Below are positions 35,092-45,530 of a stretch of 64,000 bases of DNA, piece by piece. The notes under the pieces are model-generated. The model was not told where the DNA came from. It made no database searches and worked only from the letters and a program-made list of their open reading frames with translations. The stretch spans positions 51,592,925 through 51,656,924 of the forward strand of contig CM045768.1 in the NCBI GenBank assembly GCA_025200525.1, in the 5' to 3' direction. How positions within the stretch are numbered: position 1 is the first letter of the stretch; every line of letters begins with the position of its first letter. Source of the stretch: Camellia lanceoleosa (lineage: Eukaryota > Streptophyta > Magnoliopsida > Ericales > Theaceae). The position numbers and the translations under genes are program-made.

Positions 35092-36606
35092 TGTAGACAC
35101 CCCATTTTTGACCGTCCTCAAGATTTAGACGTCATCGTTTGAACACTCGATGATTATCCATGCTCGTGTTTGTTTTGAGTTCTCGGAGGTCTCGGTCGCG
35201 CGCCTTTCCTCAAGATCTCTTAACTTGTCTGTTTTGTGCTTGGTTGTGGACCAAGGACTTGTGTTGTTGCTTCTGAGGGAAGAGGGTGGCTTGTTGGCCA
35301 TCCTCTCAACCCATCGGCCAAGGCATGAAGCTATCGGCCTTGTTTTCTTGCCATCGGCCAAAAGTGTTGGCCGATCGGCACTCTTTTTAGTCAGTCGGCC
35401 CTTGTGTTGGTCGATCGGCCATGTTTTCTGGCCGAGCCTTGTTTATCTGTTTTATGCAGATATTTTATGCCAGCTGTCACAGCTGGCATGCACAATTCAC
35501 ATCCTCCATACACGTATGGAGGGATTTGAACCTTGTTTTAGCTTGCTTGGAAAGCTTTGGAATTGGAATTCTATAAGAAGGGAGCTCCTCCTCCCTTCTC
35601 ATAGGTTTTGAAAATCTGATATAGGAGTGATATATATATCTCTCTCTCTATATCTCCCTCTCTCTCTATATTTGTGTGTGTTTGTGCTCTAAAGTGTATT
35701 TTTTTCATACTTTTGCACTAGAGCACCTAGTAGAACACCATCCTTGGTTGTTGAGGTGCTAGGGAGTTGGTGTTAGAGTTCTTGAGGTGGTTTAAGCTTG
35801 GAAAACCTGCTGGAGCTTTGTTCTTGAAGGTGTTCTTCAAGGGTGAGCAAACTTACTTTTAAACCCCCACTCTTGCTTAAGCTTTTAGACCTTTTTGCTT
35901 ATTGTTTTAGGCTTAACTCTAAACTACAATAAGTTCTAATTTTTGATGCTTTAGATCTTTGTTTAAGGTCATTTTGAGGTTGGGGGTGATCTACCCCCTC
36001 TTAGGCCTTGTTAGGTCTTGTTTTAGGCCATCCTTTTTAGCCCTTGTTCTTGGCTTTGCATGACCTTTCTACCACTGAAATCCAGAGGATTTTCAATGGT
36101 GGAAAGGTGGTTTTGAAGTCCTAAATAGGAGAGGGTCATCCCCTCTCCTTGTTGTCTTGTATGCTAGTATAAATGGCTTATATTGGTAGCATGTTGGCTT
36201 AGCTTGTTTTAGCTTCATTTCAGTATGTATTAGGATTTGTTTTGCCATGATACAACACTATTTTTGCTTGGTTTTTTCACTCGATGCATGCCTAATACAC
36301 TTGTAGTGTAAATCACACAAACTAGTCTTATATGCTTCATGTTTGAGCATGTCTTTCTAGCTTATATTGACTCTATTTTAGTGGGTTTTTGGTGTTTTTT
36401 AGCATGCCATGACTCTGTTTTGGGTGGGTTTAGTTGGCTCTTACATGCTTCATGTACTTGTCATGCCATCCTCTCATTTGTCTTAACATGCATCTTGCGT
36501 TTAGACTACCATTCTTGCATGTTTTGGCTCAACTCAAAGAAACTTTTAGCCTTGTTTTTATCATGCTTGAGCTCTGTTTTGTGTTGTTTTGATCACATAT
36601 GACTTA
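35092..36606 (+). mobile_element. LTR of the TGTAGACACC type (family E), partial element
   Basis: Begins TGTAGACACCCCATTTTTGACC-like sequence, a start common to a group of plant gypsy LTRs. It carries a TCGGCC cluster (35312-35435), two strong hairpins (35469-35522), a TATATATATC/CT-rich promoter-like segment (35624-35690) and a leader with GGTGAGC at about 35849. No partner LTR or coding region follows: the sequence is joined at about 36607 to a gag fragment of another kind. Confidence 0.6.
35469..35522. repeat. Two adjacent strong hairpins in LTR E
   Basis: GCCAGCTGTCACAGCTGGC (35469-35487) has perfect 8-bp arms. CCTCCATAC at 35503-35511 pairs with 35514-35522 around a two-base loop. Both lie 110-150 bases before the promoter-like segment. 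Confidence 0.85.
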
Positions 36607-36628
36607 CTTTGAGTTGAGCCAAAACATG
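36518..36628. repeat. 22-bp perfect inverted repeat at an element junction
   Basis: Arms 36518-36539 and 36607-36628 are exact complements, 67 bases apart. The second arm ends where gag-like coding begins, so it looks like filler DNA copied from the nearby opposite strand. Confidence 0.9.
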
Positions 36629-37240
36629 ACATGGGCTCAATTTAATGCGATCTTCTATGACAAGTATTTTTCTCAGTACTTTCAGGATCAAAAAGTGTCT
36701 GAATTCCAAGAACTCAAGCAAGGCAGAATGTTCGTAGTTGAGTATGAGGCTAAGTTCACTAAGTTAGCCAGATTTGCTCCTCACATGGTGGACACGGACT
36801 ATAAGAAAGCCCGCAAATTTGAGGGTAGATTGGATTTAGATATACTAGATCGGGGTAGAAGTCCTCAACCTACCTACATATGTGAATGTATTGGATAGGG
36901 CATTGATGGTAGAAGCCATTTTGGCAGCAAAAAAACAAGCTCTTGTCCCAACAAGTGAATGGAGGGGCAAAAGATCGGGGTCTAATTTCAAAAGAGGTCA
37001 GTCATTCTCAAAGAAGCAAAATACGGGATCTTATAGTAACTCAAGCTAAAGTAGTGGATCTGTACCGACTTGCTCAAAATATGGTAGGAAACATAAAGGT
37101 GTTCGTTATCGAGCATCAGGTGCCTGTTTCAGGTGTAGGAAAACTGGCCATATGATGAGAGATTGTCCTATCAAGTTCGAAAATACCAATCACCCTGCAA
37201 CAAGTGTGATTGGTAAAACCGGCCATATGCCTGTTTCACA
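36626..37240 (+). pseudogene. gag: gypsy gag fragment with zinc knuckle
   Basis: Starts MTWAQFNAIFYDKYFSQYF and continues EFQELKQGRMFVVEYEAKFT and LARFAPHMV, the Retrotrans_gag pattern of chromovirus-like gypsy elements. After frame changes near 36870-36900 and 37100 an intact C-X2-C-X4-H-X4-C knuckle (CFRCRKTGHMMRDC) lies at about 37123-37165. No protease or pol follows. The fragment is directly joined to the last 80 bp of a family A LTR, so about the whole pol region was deleted. Confidence 0.8.
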
Positions 37241-37246
37241 TTATTT

Positions 37247-37326
37247 TGTTAAGAGGCCTTCGGTAATCCAAGGGTTACTGGTCGGTTATGACGCTAAACC
37301 TATAGGGGCGGGTTTGGGTCGTGGCA
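37247..37326 (+). mobile_element. Last 80 bp of a family A LTR
   Basis: TTAAGAGGCCTTCGGTAATC through GGGTTTGGGTCGTGGCA matches the end of solo LTR A (7409-7488) closely. It identifies the preceding gag as belonging to the element family of the solo LTRs at 3.9 and 23.6 kb. Confidence 0.8.
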
Positions 37327-37656
37327 CATACTTTTGGTAGAATAAGAGGAGAGCTTTGATGATGATGCTTTAGCGGCAGAGGGTGGAGATAGGTGGAACT
37401 GGAGGTGACGTAGGGGGCAGTGTGATTAGCGGTGGCGATGGCGGATAGTGATGAAGGAGATTGGGATGGTGGCGGTTGTGTCAGTGATGAAGAGAGAGAG
37501 AGAGACAGAGACAGAAGACAAGGCGAAGCTGGAGGCAACGTCGTGGGTGACATGGTCAATAACGACAACGGTGGATGATGATCGAGGAGATTCGAACAAT
37601 GGTGGTTATGTCGGCGATGAAGAGAGAAAGAGAGAAAAGAGAGGGTTTGAGGAAAT

Positions 37657-37691
<35 letters not shown>

Positions 37692-38223
37692 AAATGGTTT
37701 GGGTGTTCTATCGTATAGCACACACATATATATATATAGATAGTGTGGTCATTTTACCTAAGCTTGTCCTTATAGACAAACTACTTTAATGTATGGACTT
37801 GTGACCAAAAAAAAAAAAAAAATCCAATTTTAGATTTATGGACCGAGTGCTCATAATGTTACTATGTAAGTTGGGTGCTTTATTTATTCACCTTTTAATT
37901 ATCAAATGGTTTCTATATATATACACAAAACAAAAGTGAAACAATCTGGTAAATTATATATTTAATAGTAATAAGTCTAATAATGTGACATGGACTATAA
38001 TTATTTTATGTTTGGTTTCAATCCACTTTCAAAATTTTAATACTTAAACATTAATATAAAAATATAGAATAATATGTCAAATGTTTATGCTAATTTTTAT
38101 TATTTTATCATATATTTAATACTTACTCATATGGTTTGGTCAATGCAACTATTATAAAAAAGTAAAACACAGAAAGCTAAAAATTATTACAAAAACTAAT
38201 AACAAAAAAAAAAAAAAATTTAC
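37327..38223. other. No gene; GA-rich and AT-rich DNA
   Basis: GA/GGTGGCGATGG-rich sequence (37370-37660), a (GA)n run (37659-37690) and then AT-rich DNA. Long frames here on both strands come from low-complexity sequence. Confidence 0.6.
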
Positions 38224-38252
38224 CGTGTGCAACACACGTACTACTCTACTAG
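38224..38252 (+). mobile_element. Helitron-like 3' terminus
   Basis: CGTGTG-CAA-CACACG forms a 6-bp hairpin (38224-38238). Ten bases later comes CTAG at 38249-38252, followed by T. A short hairpin 10-12 bases before CTRR, with T after it, is the Helitron 3' signature. The 5' TC end was not found, so the element's extent is unknown; the gene-leader-like segment at 32.4 kb could be captured cargo. Confidence 0.45.
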
Positions 38253-38329
38253 TATAATTGGAAAAAAAAGAAAAAAAAGCTCTGTTACTGTTAGGACTTA
38301 GGAGATGGACAATCTAGCCCCTCATGGGC

Positions 38330-39998
38330 CTCCTTAAGTTTGGACCCATTTTCTGTTCATCAAGCTGAGGGCTTACAAGTTGGGTCAAAACCTTTAGGTC
38401 CAAAGGGCTAATAGTGGGCCAAAGTAGGTCCGACCCGCCAAGGATCCAAATGAACTCCATGAAGGAAAATGCCTAAGTCAAGTTGTAGAGGCAACAAATG
38501 CAACGGTCAAGTTGCAGAGGGAACACATGCAGCGGGAAAATTGCTGAGGGACTTTGCCTCAGCGCCACCATTCCTAATATTTTTGGTTCCTCCGCCATCC
38601 AAAGTTGCTAAGGGAAAGAAAAAGCTGACGCAACTAAGTTGCAAAGGCAACACTTGCAACGGCCAAGTTGCGGAGGCACTTCGTCTCAATGTCGCCATTA
38701 CAAGTAACGTCGGTGCCGCCGCTATCTCAAGTAATGTTGGTGCCACAACCATCTGAAGTTGCTGATGGAAGGAGAAAACCGAAGCAACTAAGTTGCAGAG
38801 GCAGTACTTACCGCACCCAAGTCGCGGAGGCATTCTGTCGGCGTCGCCATCTCTAATATTGTCAGTCCTGTTGTCTGAACTTGTTGTAGGAAATAGTTAC
38901 AGCAGCAACTAAGTTGCAAAGGGAATATCCTGCCAAGGTGATAGCAGCCTCTAAGAGAGGCTTTCCTCTGTAAGTAAAGGCTAATGCTTGGCGCTGATAA
39001 CAGGCCCCAAGGCATTACTAGCCTAGGGATGATAGTAGGCCCCAAAGTTCATTTAACTTGGCACTGATAGCAGGCCAAAAGACTTACTGGTTGGAGCTGA
39101 TAGCAGGCCCAGAGATACCAGTTTACCGCAGCGATCTCACGAAGATGGGAGCAGGGTAGCCCGAGCATAAGGGACTCCTTTTCCACTACTCAGGTCATGG
39201 ACCTGCCTTAGTCATACAGGCAGGACTAAGAAAGCTCCCTTGGGCTTGGTACTAAGGTACAATATGCCTGATAATAGGCTTGACTGTGGCCTTCGCCCTG
39301 CAAAGTTGGGGAGTTTGTGGTTAGGTGGCTAAGGGTGGAGGTTTTGCTGAGGTGAACACAAACATAGCCGATAACAGGCTAATGGAGTCCTGAGAATGCA
39401 TGTACTGGCCAAATAGAATTAAGAAGGCAAGTGCAGCGACAAGGTTCATCGCTGCAAGTGCACTTGTTGAGGTTCAGGCTGAGAAGGCAAGTGCAGAGGC
39501 AAACACTCCCGCTGCAACTGCACTTGCTGAGGCTCAAAAGGGAGTTATAGCACCAAACACTCCCATCGCAACTGCACTTGCTGAGGCTCAAAAAGGTAGT
39601 TTCGGAGGCAAACAAATAGTACACAGTACATGCAGAGGAACACATGACACCTTCAGCCTGGTGGCTCAAGGCAAAATATTCCATGTGATCCTCTGGGACA
39701 CATGTCTTCTCTCTATTTGACCACTTGGTGTCCTCTTGGCACCAAGGAAAATCCTATAACTAGGACCTATTTCCCAAGATTCAAGGAGAGAAATTTTGGG
39801 AATTTGGGGGGAGATGCTGCCTATTTGTGCATTGCCTTTGTCTTCTTCTTGAGCTACTTGCTTTACCCTCACCCAGCTGCTCACTCTTCAACTTCCCAAG
39901 CAGTTGTAGTTGTTCATTCTCCAGCCATTCCACCATGGTTAGATCATTAGCATAGTTTTGCCTCTCTAATCACCTTCCTAACGTTGAACTCCCCTATA
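38330..39998 (+). repeat. Second copy of the Tat LTR (most of its length)
   Basis: From about 38385 (GGGCTAATAGTGGGCC) to about 39998 it matches 5' LTR sequence 3328-3855 plus 7494-8538 without the inserted solo LTR. Internal repeats are shared. It ends CCCCTATA where the 5' LTR ends CCCCGTACA. The next five bases are GAAAG, one base from GAAAC before the 5' LTR at 3206. It could be the displaced rest of the 3' LTR, or a separate solo LTR with a different left end. Confidence 0.8.
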
Positions 39999-40564
39999 GA
40001 AAGAAAGAAACAAAGAAAGAAAAATTGACTTCTTTTAAAGTACAGAGTTCTTAATTCCTTACAAAGTTCTTTTTTTTTTTTTTTTGTTTCTTAAGAAGAA
40101 TCATCGTCTCTTCTCTCATTTGATTGATTAAAAATCGTAATCTCGTCTGTTGAATAAATAGTATGTTAGTGTATGTAAGTATTATTGTGTAATTTAACTA
40201 GTTTGAATTACTTTGTAATAGACTAATAGTATTATATATATGATATTTTAGTATATTTATAATAGATATGTGAAAATTTATTTTGATAAGCATTCTAGAG
40301 TTAAAAATATGATGTAATGACATTGGAGGCTACACAAAATCTCCTCCAGAGGAGGGTTGGAACATTGGAGGCTAATGAAAGATTTCAAAATCTCCCAAAA
40401 TGTTTGAGAGAATGCAAGAATATTTTACATAATTCTAGAACTTATATAAAATACTTCTATATTGGCAATGTTGTTTATATAAAGGGGAGGCCTTATTTGG
40501 CTAAATTAGGGATGGTCATTTCTCCTACTTTGCTCCGCTTCTACATCCTTGCCTTTGCCTCGCA
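39999..40564. other. AT-rich spacer, no gene
   Basis: A GAAAGAAAGAAA run, a T run near 40073 and a short repeat (ACATTGGAGGCTA at 40320 and 40362). No coding evidence. Confidence 0.6.
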
Positions 40565-40953
40565 TAGGTTTTTCCCTCTCCAAAAAGAAAGTGGAGTGAA
40601 GATGGATTTTGCTTCTCCCATTCTAATTATATTTATTAAATATATTTTTATATATATAATATATAATTTAAATGACATCGATGACAACGGATTAAATAAC
40701 ACCATTGAAGAATTTTTTTTTAACCACGCCAATATGTAGTGGTATCTCGTGTTTCAGTAGTAGACATGATATTCATGTAGTGAAGCAAATTGAGATGCAT
40801 GGCCTTGGATTTTATGACTGCACAAATATGTATTGCGACTTTGTCAATCAATTCATGAAACTAGTTCCGTTATATTCAACTCGTCTTTGCTTTTTGATAT
40901 GTTGGTTCAATGGCCAACTCTGCAACGAAAGCAGTTTCTTATTTAGGTTTATG
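40565..40953 (+). repeat. 389-bp direct repeat, copy 1
   Basis: Runs from GGTTTTTCCCTCTCC to TTATTTAGGTTTATG and matches 41586-41973 at most positions. The two copies flank a copia remnant. Confidence 0.85.
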
Positions 40954-41587
40954 TTGGTCCAAATTTAATTTCTTGGTGTGCCAAAAAACAGCCGACTGTT
41001 TCTCGCTCTTCTTCAGAGGCTGAATATTGAGCATTAGCCCAGACCACTGCAGAATTAAATTAGCTTGGCATGCTGTTAGCTGATCTTAACCCGATATTAA
41101 TCTCTCTGGAATTGCTTTGACCAATAATCCTGTGTTCCATGCTCAAACAAAACACATTGAAATTGGCTACCATTTTGCCTGCGAGAAAGTAGCTGCTAAG
41201 CAACTTTATATCCAACACATTTCCTTTACTGATCAAGTTACTGATATACTGACTAAACCTCTATATGTCTCTTGCTTTCAGTATCTTCAACACAAACTTC
41301 TGGTTCTTCCTAATCCCCATAGTTTGAGAGGGAATGATAAGCTAGAGCGACCAAAGGTCCAGTCGATTCTTTATAGCAAGCCAGAGCCGCTCCCAACAGA
41401 ACTACAAAGAACCGACCAAGGCTACAACAACAAGAGCATAATTGTTTCAAGTTGTTAGGATGTTAGAATTAAACCATGGATAGAATAGTTTGTTATAGTT
41501 AGGTTAGTTTGTTATGATTAGATTCAATATAAAATGAATTGAACCTCTGTAATCAAAATATTGAGAATACATTCAAGATTTTCCATA
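40946..41587 (+). pseudogene. Ty1/copia RNase H end and start of 3' LTR (remnant)
   Basis: Translation shows NLISWCAKKQPTVSRSSSEAEY at 40963-41028, the hallmark of the copia RNase H region. The last part, in the frame 41117-41458, carries FHAQTKHIEIGYHF, DQVTDILTKPLYVSCFQYL and LPNPHSLRGNDK, the usual C-terminus. Stops break it. TGTTAGGATGTTAG at 41453 probably starts the 3' LTR, truncated at the second direct repeat. Everything upstream of RNase H is missing. Confidence 0.85.
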
Positions 41588-41973
41588 AGGTTTTCCCTCT
41601 CCAATAAGAAAGTGGAGCGGAGACGGATTTTGCTTCTCCCGTCCTGATTATATTTATTAAATATATTTATATGTATATAATATATAATTTAAATGACATC
41701 GATGATAATTGATTAAATGACACCACTAAAGAACATTTTTTAACCATGCCAATATGTAGTAGCATCTTGTGTTTCAGTAGTAGATATGATATTCATGTAG
41801 CGAAGCAAATCGAGATGCATGGGCTTGGCTTTTATGACTGCACGAATATGTATTGCGACTTTGTCAATCAATTCATGGAACTAGTTCCGTTATATTCAAC
41901 TCGTTTTTGCTTTTTGATCTATTGGTTCAATGGCCAGTTCTATAACGAAAGCAGTTTCTTATTTAGGTTTATG
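41586..41973 (+). repeat. 389-bp direct repeat, copy 2
   Basis: Second copy of 40565-40953. After GGTTTATG it continues into unrelated sequence, whereas copy 1 runs into copia RNase H. Confidence 0.85.
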
Positions 41974-42300
41974 CAATGTGTGCTAATTAAACATGCTCCG
42001 GATATGGTAGATGGAGAATGAGTTCCCTCTCATCTTGTTAACTCAAGCATAATATGCTCAATTTGAGATCCACACCTAGTGTTAGAAGATTATATATATA
42101 TATATCCCAAAACTTCCATAAACCCTAAAAATATATTTGTTTCTAATGTTATATTATATTTTCAAGTGAAACGATTTGCAATTGCAAAGTTATATTTATT
42201 TGTATTTTTATTGTATTATTCAAGGATCTAGTAGTAACTTTTGTTTAGTAAAAATAATCGAATGATTCACACTCATTCAATTGCTACCTATAGTTAGGCT
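41974..42300. other. AT-rich spacer before the copia LTR
   Basis: No gene. Ends with AGGCT (42296-42300), a possible target duplication of the copia element (ATGCT at 58925-58929 on the other side, one mismatch). Confidence 0.5.
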
Positions 42301-43442
42301 TGTTGGAACAATTCGTCTAGAATTCTTCAATTTGTGGTTTTCGGGTCTTCAAAACTTGGCAATGATCTTGTCTATATAAATCAAAAAATTGGTGCTTCAA
42401 GTCGCGTTGCTTAGTTATTTTCCTAAAGACAATATTTGTACCCACCAAAAGGTGTGTAGGGGGTCACAACAAATTTGCCTCCAGGATACAATGAAGCCTG
42501 ATCTAAATATCTAGTCTACCGGCGTCTGCATTGATGATAGTAGATCAGAATACTCTTGATAAAATCAAGAAAACCAAGACACTGATAATCAAATCTGCAG
42601 TACTTGATTACCAGTAAGAAAGCATAAATTTACTTAAGAAACTCTTGATTGAAAACTCAAAATCAAGAGAGAAAGAGAGAGAGAATTGCAGGAATGAATT
42701 CTGAATTTTTAGATGAAATGAAATAGTTGATTTCGTAGCCTATTTATAGGCCTTGATGGATTTGATCGAATGGTCATGCCCTTTGATCGCATCTGATCAG
42801 ATCTAACCATTGGATCGACGATCTATGGTGCAGATCATTCTCACACCGAATAGATGCCTTGACTAATCACACCTGATGACAATCGGATGCCATCTCATCC
42901 GCACGATCGCGCGCATCTCCAATCAACGGCTATGATCAACTCGTTCTAGATCGGACACATAATCGTTTGATTGGTTGGTTGACTCATCGCCAATGGACGA
43001 TACGTCACTACCACGTGGAGCTGACTGTATTCCACGTCACCCATGCCACGTCGGATCCACGTCATTGCTCCAACCTGTCTGATGTAAATAGGAAAGCGCC
43101 CTCATGGCACCTTGCGCCGATGCGTCCGTGCACCATCAAACGCCACATAGCCCACTGCCCACGCCACGCACGCACGCGGGTTTGCATGTGCGTATGTGAA
43201 TGGTGCAAAGCACCATCCTTACGGTGTGGGTGCATGCACACTAACTTTCATCCCATAATTCCATATTCAAAAGAATATTCTATGTAGCACTTTATTAAGT
43301 GCTCCATGTTTTGCTCTCTTTCCAATGTGGGACAAAGTCCCCAAGCTTATTTCATGCTTTCCAAAGAAAACATGGAAGGTTTTTTAAAACACCCAAAAAT
43401 TAAATTATAAATTTTGAAAACCATTTTGAAAATTCCCTAACA
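42301..43442 (-). repeat. 3' LTR of the copia element
   Basis: 1142 bp, TG...CA ends. It carries about 240 bp (around 42845-43085) that the other LTR lacks. In element sense it is preceded by the purine tract AGTAGGGAAA (43443-43452). Confidence 0.9.
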
Positions 43443-44019
43443 TTTCCCTACTATTTTTAAAATACCAGATGATGACTCTTGGTTCACTTGGCAGTCTTAT
43501 GCATAAGTGAAGATATCTTACGATTTGAATCATTCACTTAGTGAAGACATCTCAAAGTTAGTCAATATGGCATAGTAGACTTGTCTTTGAACTAGCGATC
43601 TTATACGACTAACCGGACATGTCTCACGCACAGTACATGTTACCTCAAGTATTTAAACAAACCGACATGTGGATTGGCCTTGTGTCTATATCCTGTTTCA
43701 TGAACACTCTAGAGTCAAGCCCTTGGACTCATAGGAAGCGACATCACCTCATACACTCACATAAGGTAAGCTTACTGAGAGTATCCCTGTAATTTATAGT
43801 ACCCTAACAACCCAGTTGTAAGCTTATTAAGAGTTTGCTAACTCATCCTCTTCTTTTCACATTACAGGTAACAAGCACTTCAACCTTGGGATGAAAATGA
43901 AATAAAACTAAGTGCTTGCAATCACGACATATAGTGTGCTTGGGCTCATTGAACTAAAGACTTGATGTTTCTTCAAGCGTTGAGTCGAGTTTCCACCAAG
44001 AGTGATTATGTTAAGTGGG
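43443..44019 (-). other. 3' untranslated region of the copia element
   Basis: Lies between the end of pol and the 3' LTR. No open frame. Contains the purine tract at its left end. Confidence 0.6.
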
Positions 44020-44093
44020 CTTGATGTAACGCCCCGACCCTTCACACGTCATCGATATTGTCCGCTTTGGGCCACACCCGCACGGATTTGTCC

Positions 44094-44160
44094 TTCCCAG
44101 GGGGTCACCCATCCTAGAACTACTCCAAGCTAAGCACGCTTAACCGGGGAGTTCTAATAG
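44094..44160 (-). ncRNA. 5S rRNA-like segment, Cassandra left LTR
   Basis: Minus strand: AGAACTCCCCGGTTAAGCGTG, then GGAGTAGTTCTAGGATGGGTG and ACCCCCTGGGAAG. It parallels the 3' two thirds of plant 5S rRNA, including the internal pol III promoter boxes (GTTAAGCGTGCTT; GGATGGGTGACC). The first third of 5S is not evident. Confidence 0.85.
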
Positions 44161-44427
44161 GGATTTCACCACTTGGGAAAAGGCCTCGATGCTGTATAAG
44201 GGTCCCGGTCTTTACTTTTATAGCCCAGTAACTCCCCCTCCGTTCCCGATGTGGGACACCGAGGCCTTACAATCCACCCCCCTTAAGCCCGCCCACATAC
44301 ACCGAGCGACGCCAGAGGCCCACACTCGGTACTCCGGAGAGTCGGCTCTGATACCATTTGTAACGCCCCGACCCTTCACACGTCATCGATATTGTCCGCT
44401 TTGGGCCACACCCGCACGGATTTGTCC

Positions 44428-44494
44428 TTCCCAGGGGGTCACCCATCCTAGAACTACTCCAAGCTAAGCACGCTTAACCGGGGAGTTCTAATAG
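44428..44494 (-). ncRNA. 5S rRNA-like segment, Cassandra right LTR
   Basis: Identical to the segment in the left LTR. In element sense this is the 5' LTR copy, so pol III transcription here could read into the element. Confidence 0.85.
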
Positions 44495-44610
44495 GGATTT
44501 CACCACTTGGGAAAAGGCCTCGATGCTGTATAAGGGTCCCGGTCTTTACTTTTATAGCCCAGTAACTCCCCCTCCGTTCCCGATGTGGGACACCGGGGCC
44601 TTACACTTGA

Positions 44611-44760
44611 GACCCATCCCCTTTGATGTTTTCCACACCAAACCCCTTGCAAGTCCCTTTGTTAAAGGGTCAACCAAGTTTTCACTTGACTTTACATAAC
44701 TAATGGTAATCACACCTTCTGTGATTAACTGCCTAACACAACTATGTCTCAGTCCTATAT
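44611..44760 (-). pseudogene. Copia RNase H, last part
   Basis: On the minus strand the frame gives IGLRHSCVRQLITEGVI, later YVKSSENLVDPLTKGLA and VWKTSKGMGL, the normal C-terminal end of copia pol. It continues the RNase H sequence that stops at 54281, across the inserted gypsy element. Confidence 0.9.
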
Positions 44761-45425
44761 TGTAACGCCCTCAAAATTAAACCCATAATATATGTAACAA
44801 TGACATGCATTGATAAAAGAAAACAAAACATTATTCCATTCATCACAGTATTCTTAATAAAAGATATTATATGTAACATCAAAAGTAAATACCCTACGGG
44901 CTTACATCTTTCCAAGCCAACACTTGGACACAAAATGTGAGTACTAACTCAACTACAAATTAAGCCATCGGCTTGAGTTTACATGTAATATCAAATAAAC
45001 AAAATAACAACTAATCTAAACAGAGTCTTCAACTCCAAATCCTTCTAAGCTAAGTCCTTGGAGGTAACATATCATCTGAACCTGAAAATGATGTTCCCAT
45101 ATAGGGTGAGCCACAGCCTAGCAGAGATATACTAAACCAAATATAGAAATTAACTAAAGCAATAGCATTCAATAGATGGTTACCATTTAAAATCAATTAT
45201 AGCACAATTCAATTTCATGACAATAATGTCCATGACATGTTTCACTTTCCATTCTTATTCAACCTTTCAATTATACAGACATGGCTCAGAACCTGGCCAA
45301 ACTACAAAATGAGACTACATCTCACATCAACATTACTTCCAATACCAACAATTCAAATGAGACTAAGGCTCATACAGAAACACTTCCAAAAAAAATCAAT
45401 AAGTACACATATGAGTAGTACTAAT

Positions 45426-45530
45426 GGAGTCCATCCCCTATCTCCTCCCAAACAATATCCGGTTTAGGAGTCCATCCCCTATCTCCTCCCAAACCGTGGA
45501 GTACATCCCCTATCTCCTCCCAAACAATAT
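45426..45530. repeat. Three-unit tandem repeat in gypsy 3' LTR
   Basis: GGAGTMCATCCCCTATCTCC recurs three times, each followed by TCCCAAAC and a variable tail. The same array is at 52949-53050. Confidence 0.9.

Larger units (their letters stand above)
44025..44605 (-). mobile_element. Cassandra TRIM element with 5S-rRNA-like LTRs
   Basis: Two 247-bp direct repeats, 44025-44271 and 44359-44605, differ only at 44262/44596 (A versus G). The 87-bp centre has, on the minus strand, AATGGTATCAGAGCC next to the right copy (tRNA-Met primer site) and AAGGGGGGTGGAT next to the left copy (purine tract). CTTGA at 44020-44024 and 44606-44610 is a perfect target duplication. Each LTR contains a 5S rRNA-like segment. 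This combination defines Cassandra, a non-coding TRIM that needs enzymes of other retrotransposons. The near identity of the LTRs points to a recent insertion. Confidence 0.95.

Noticed and set aside
37275..37727. Minus-strand frame of 150 codons rich in S and L
   Set aside because: It is the reading of GA-rich low-complexity DNA; no domain, biased composition.
40317..40739. 140-codon + strand frame
   Set aside because: AT-rich, no domain, and part of it is one of the 389-bp direct repeats.
43020..43215. GC-richer stretch with ACGCACGCACGCG as a possible gene or CpG island
   Set aside because: It lies within the copia 3' LTR and has no coding pattern.
44094..44494. Two genuine 5S rRNA genes
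   Set aside because: They lie in identical LTRs with primer site, purine tract and target duplication, and only part of 5S is matched. This is Cassandra.
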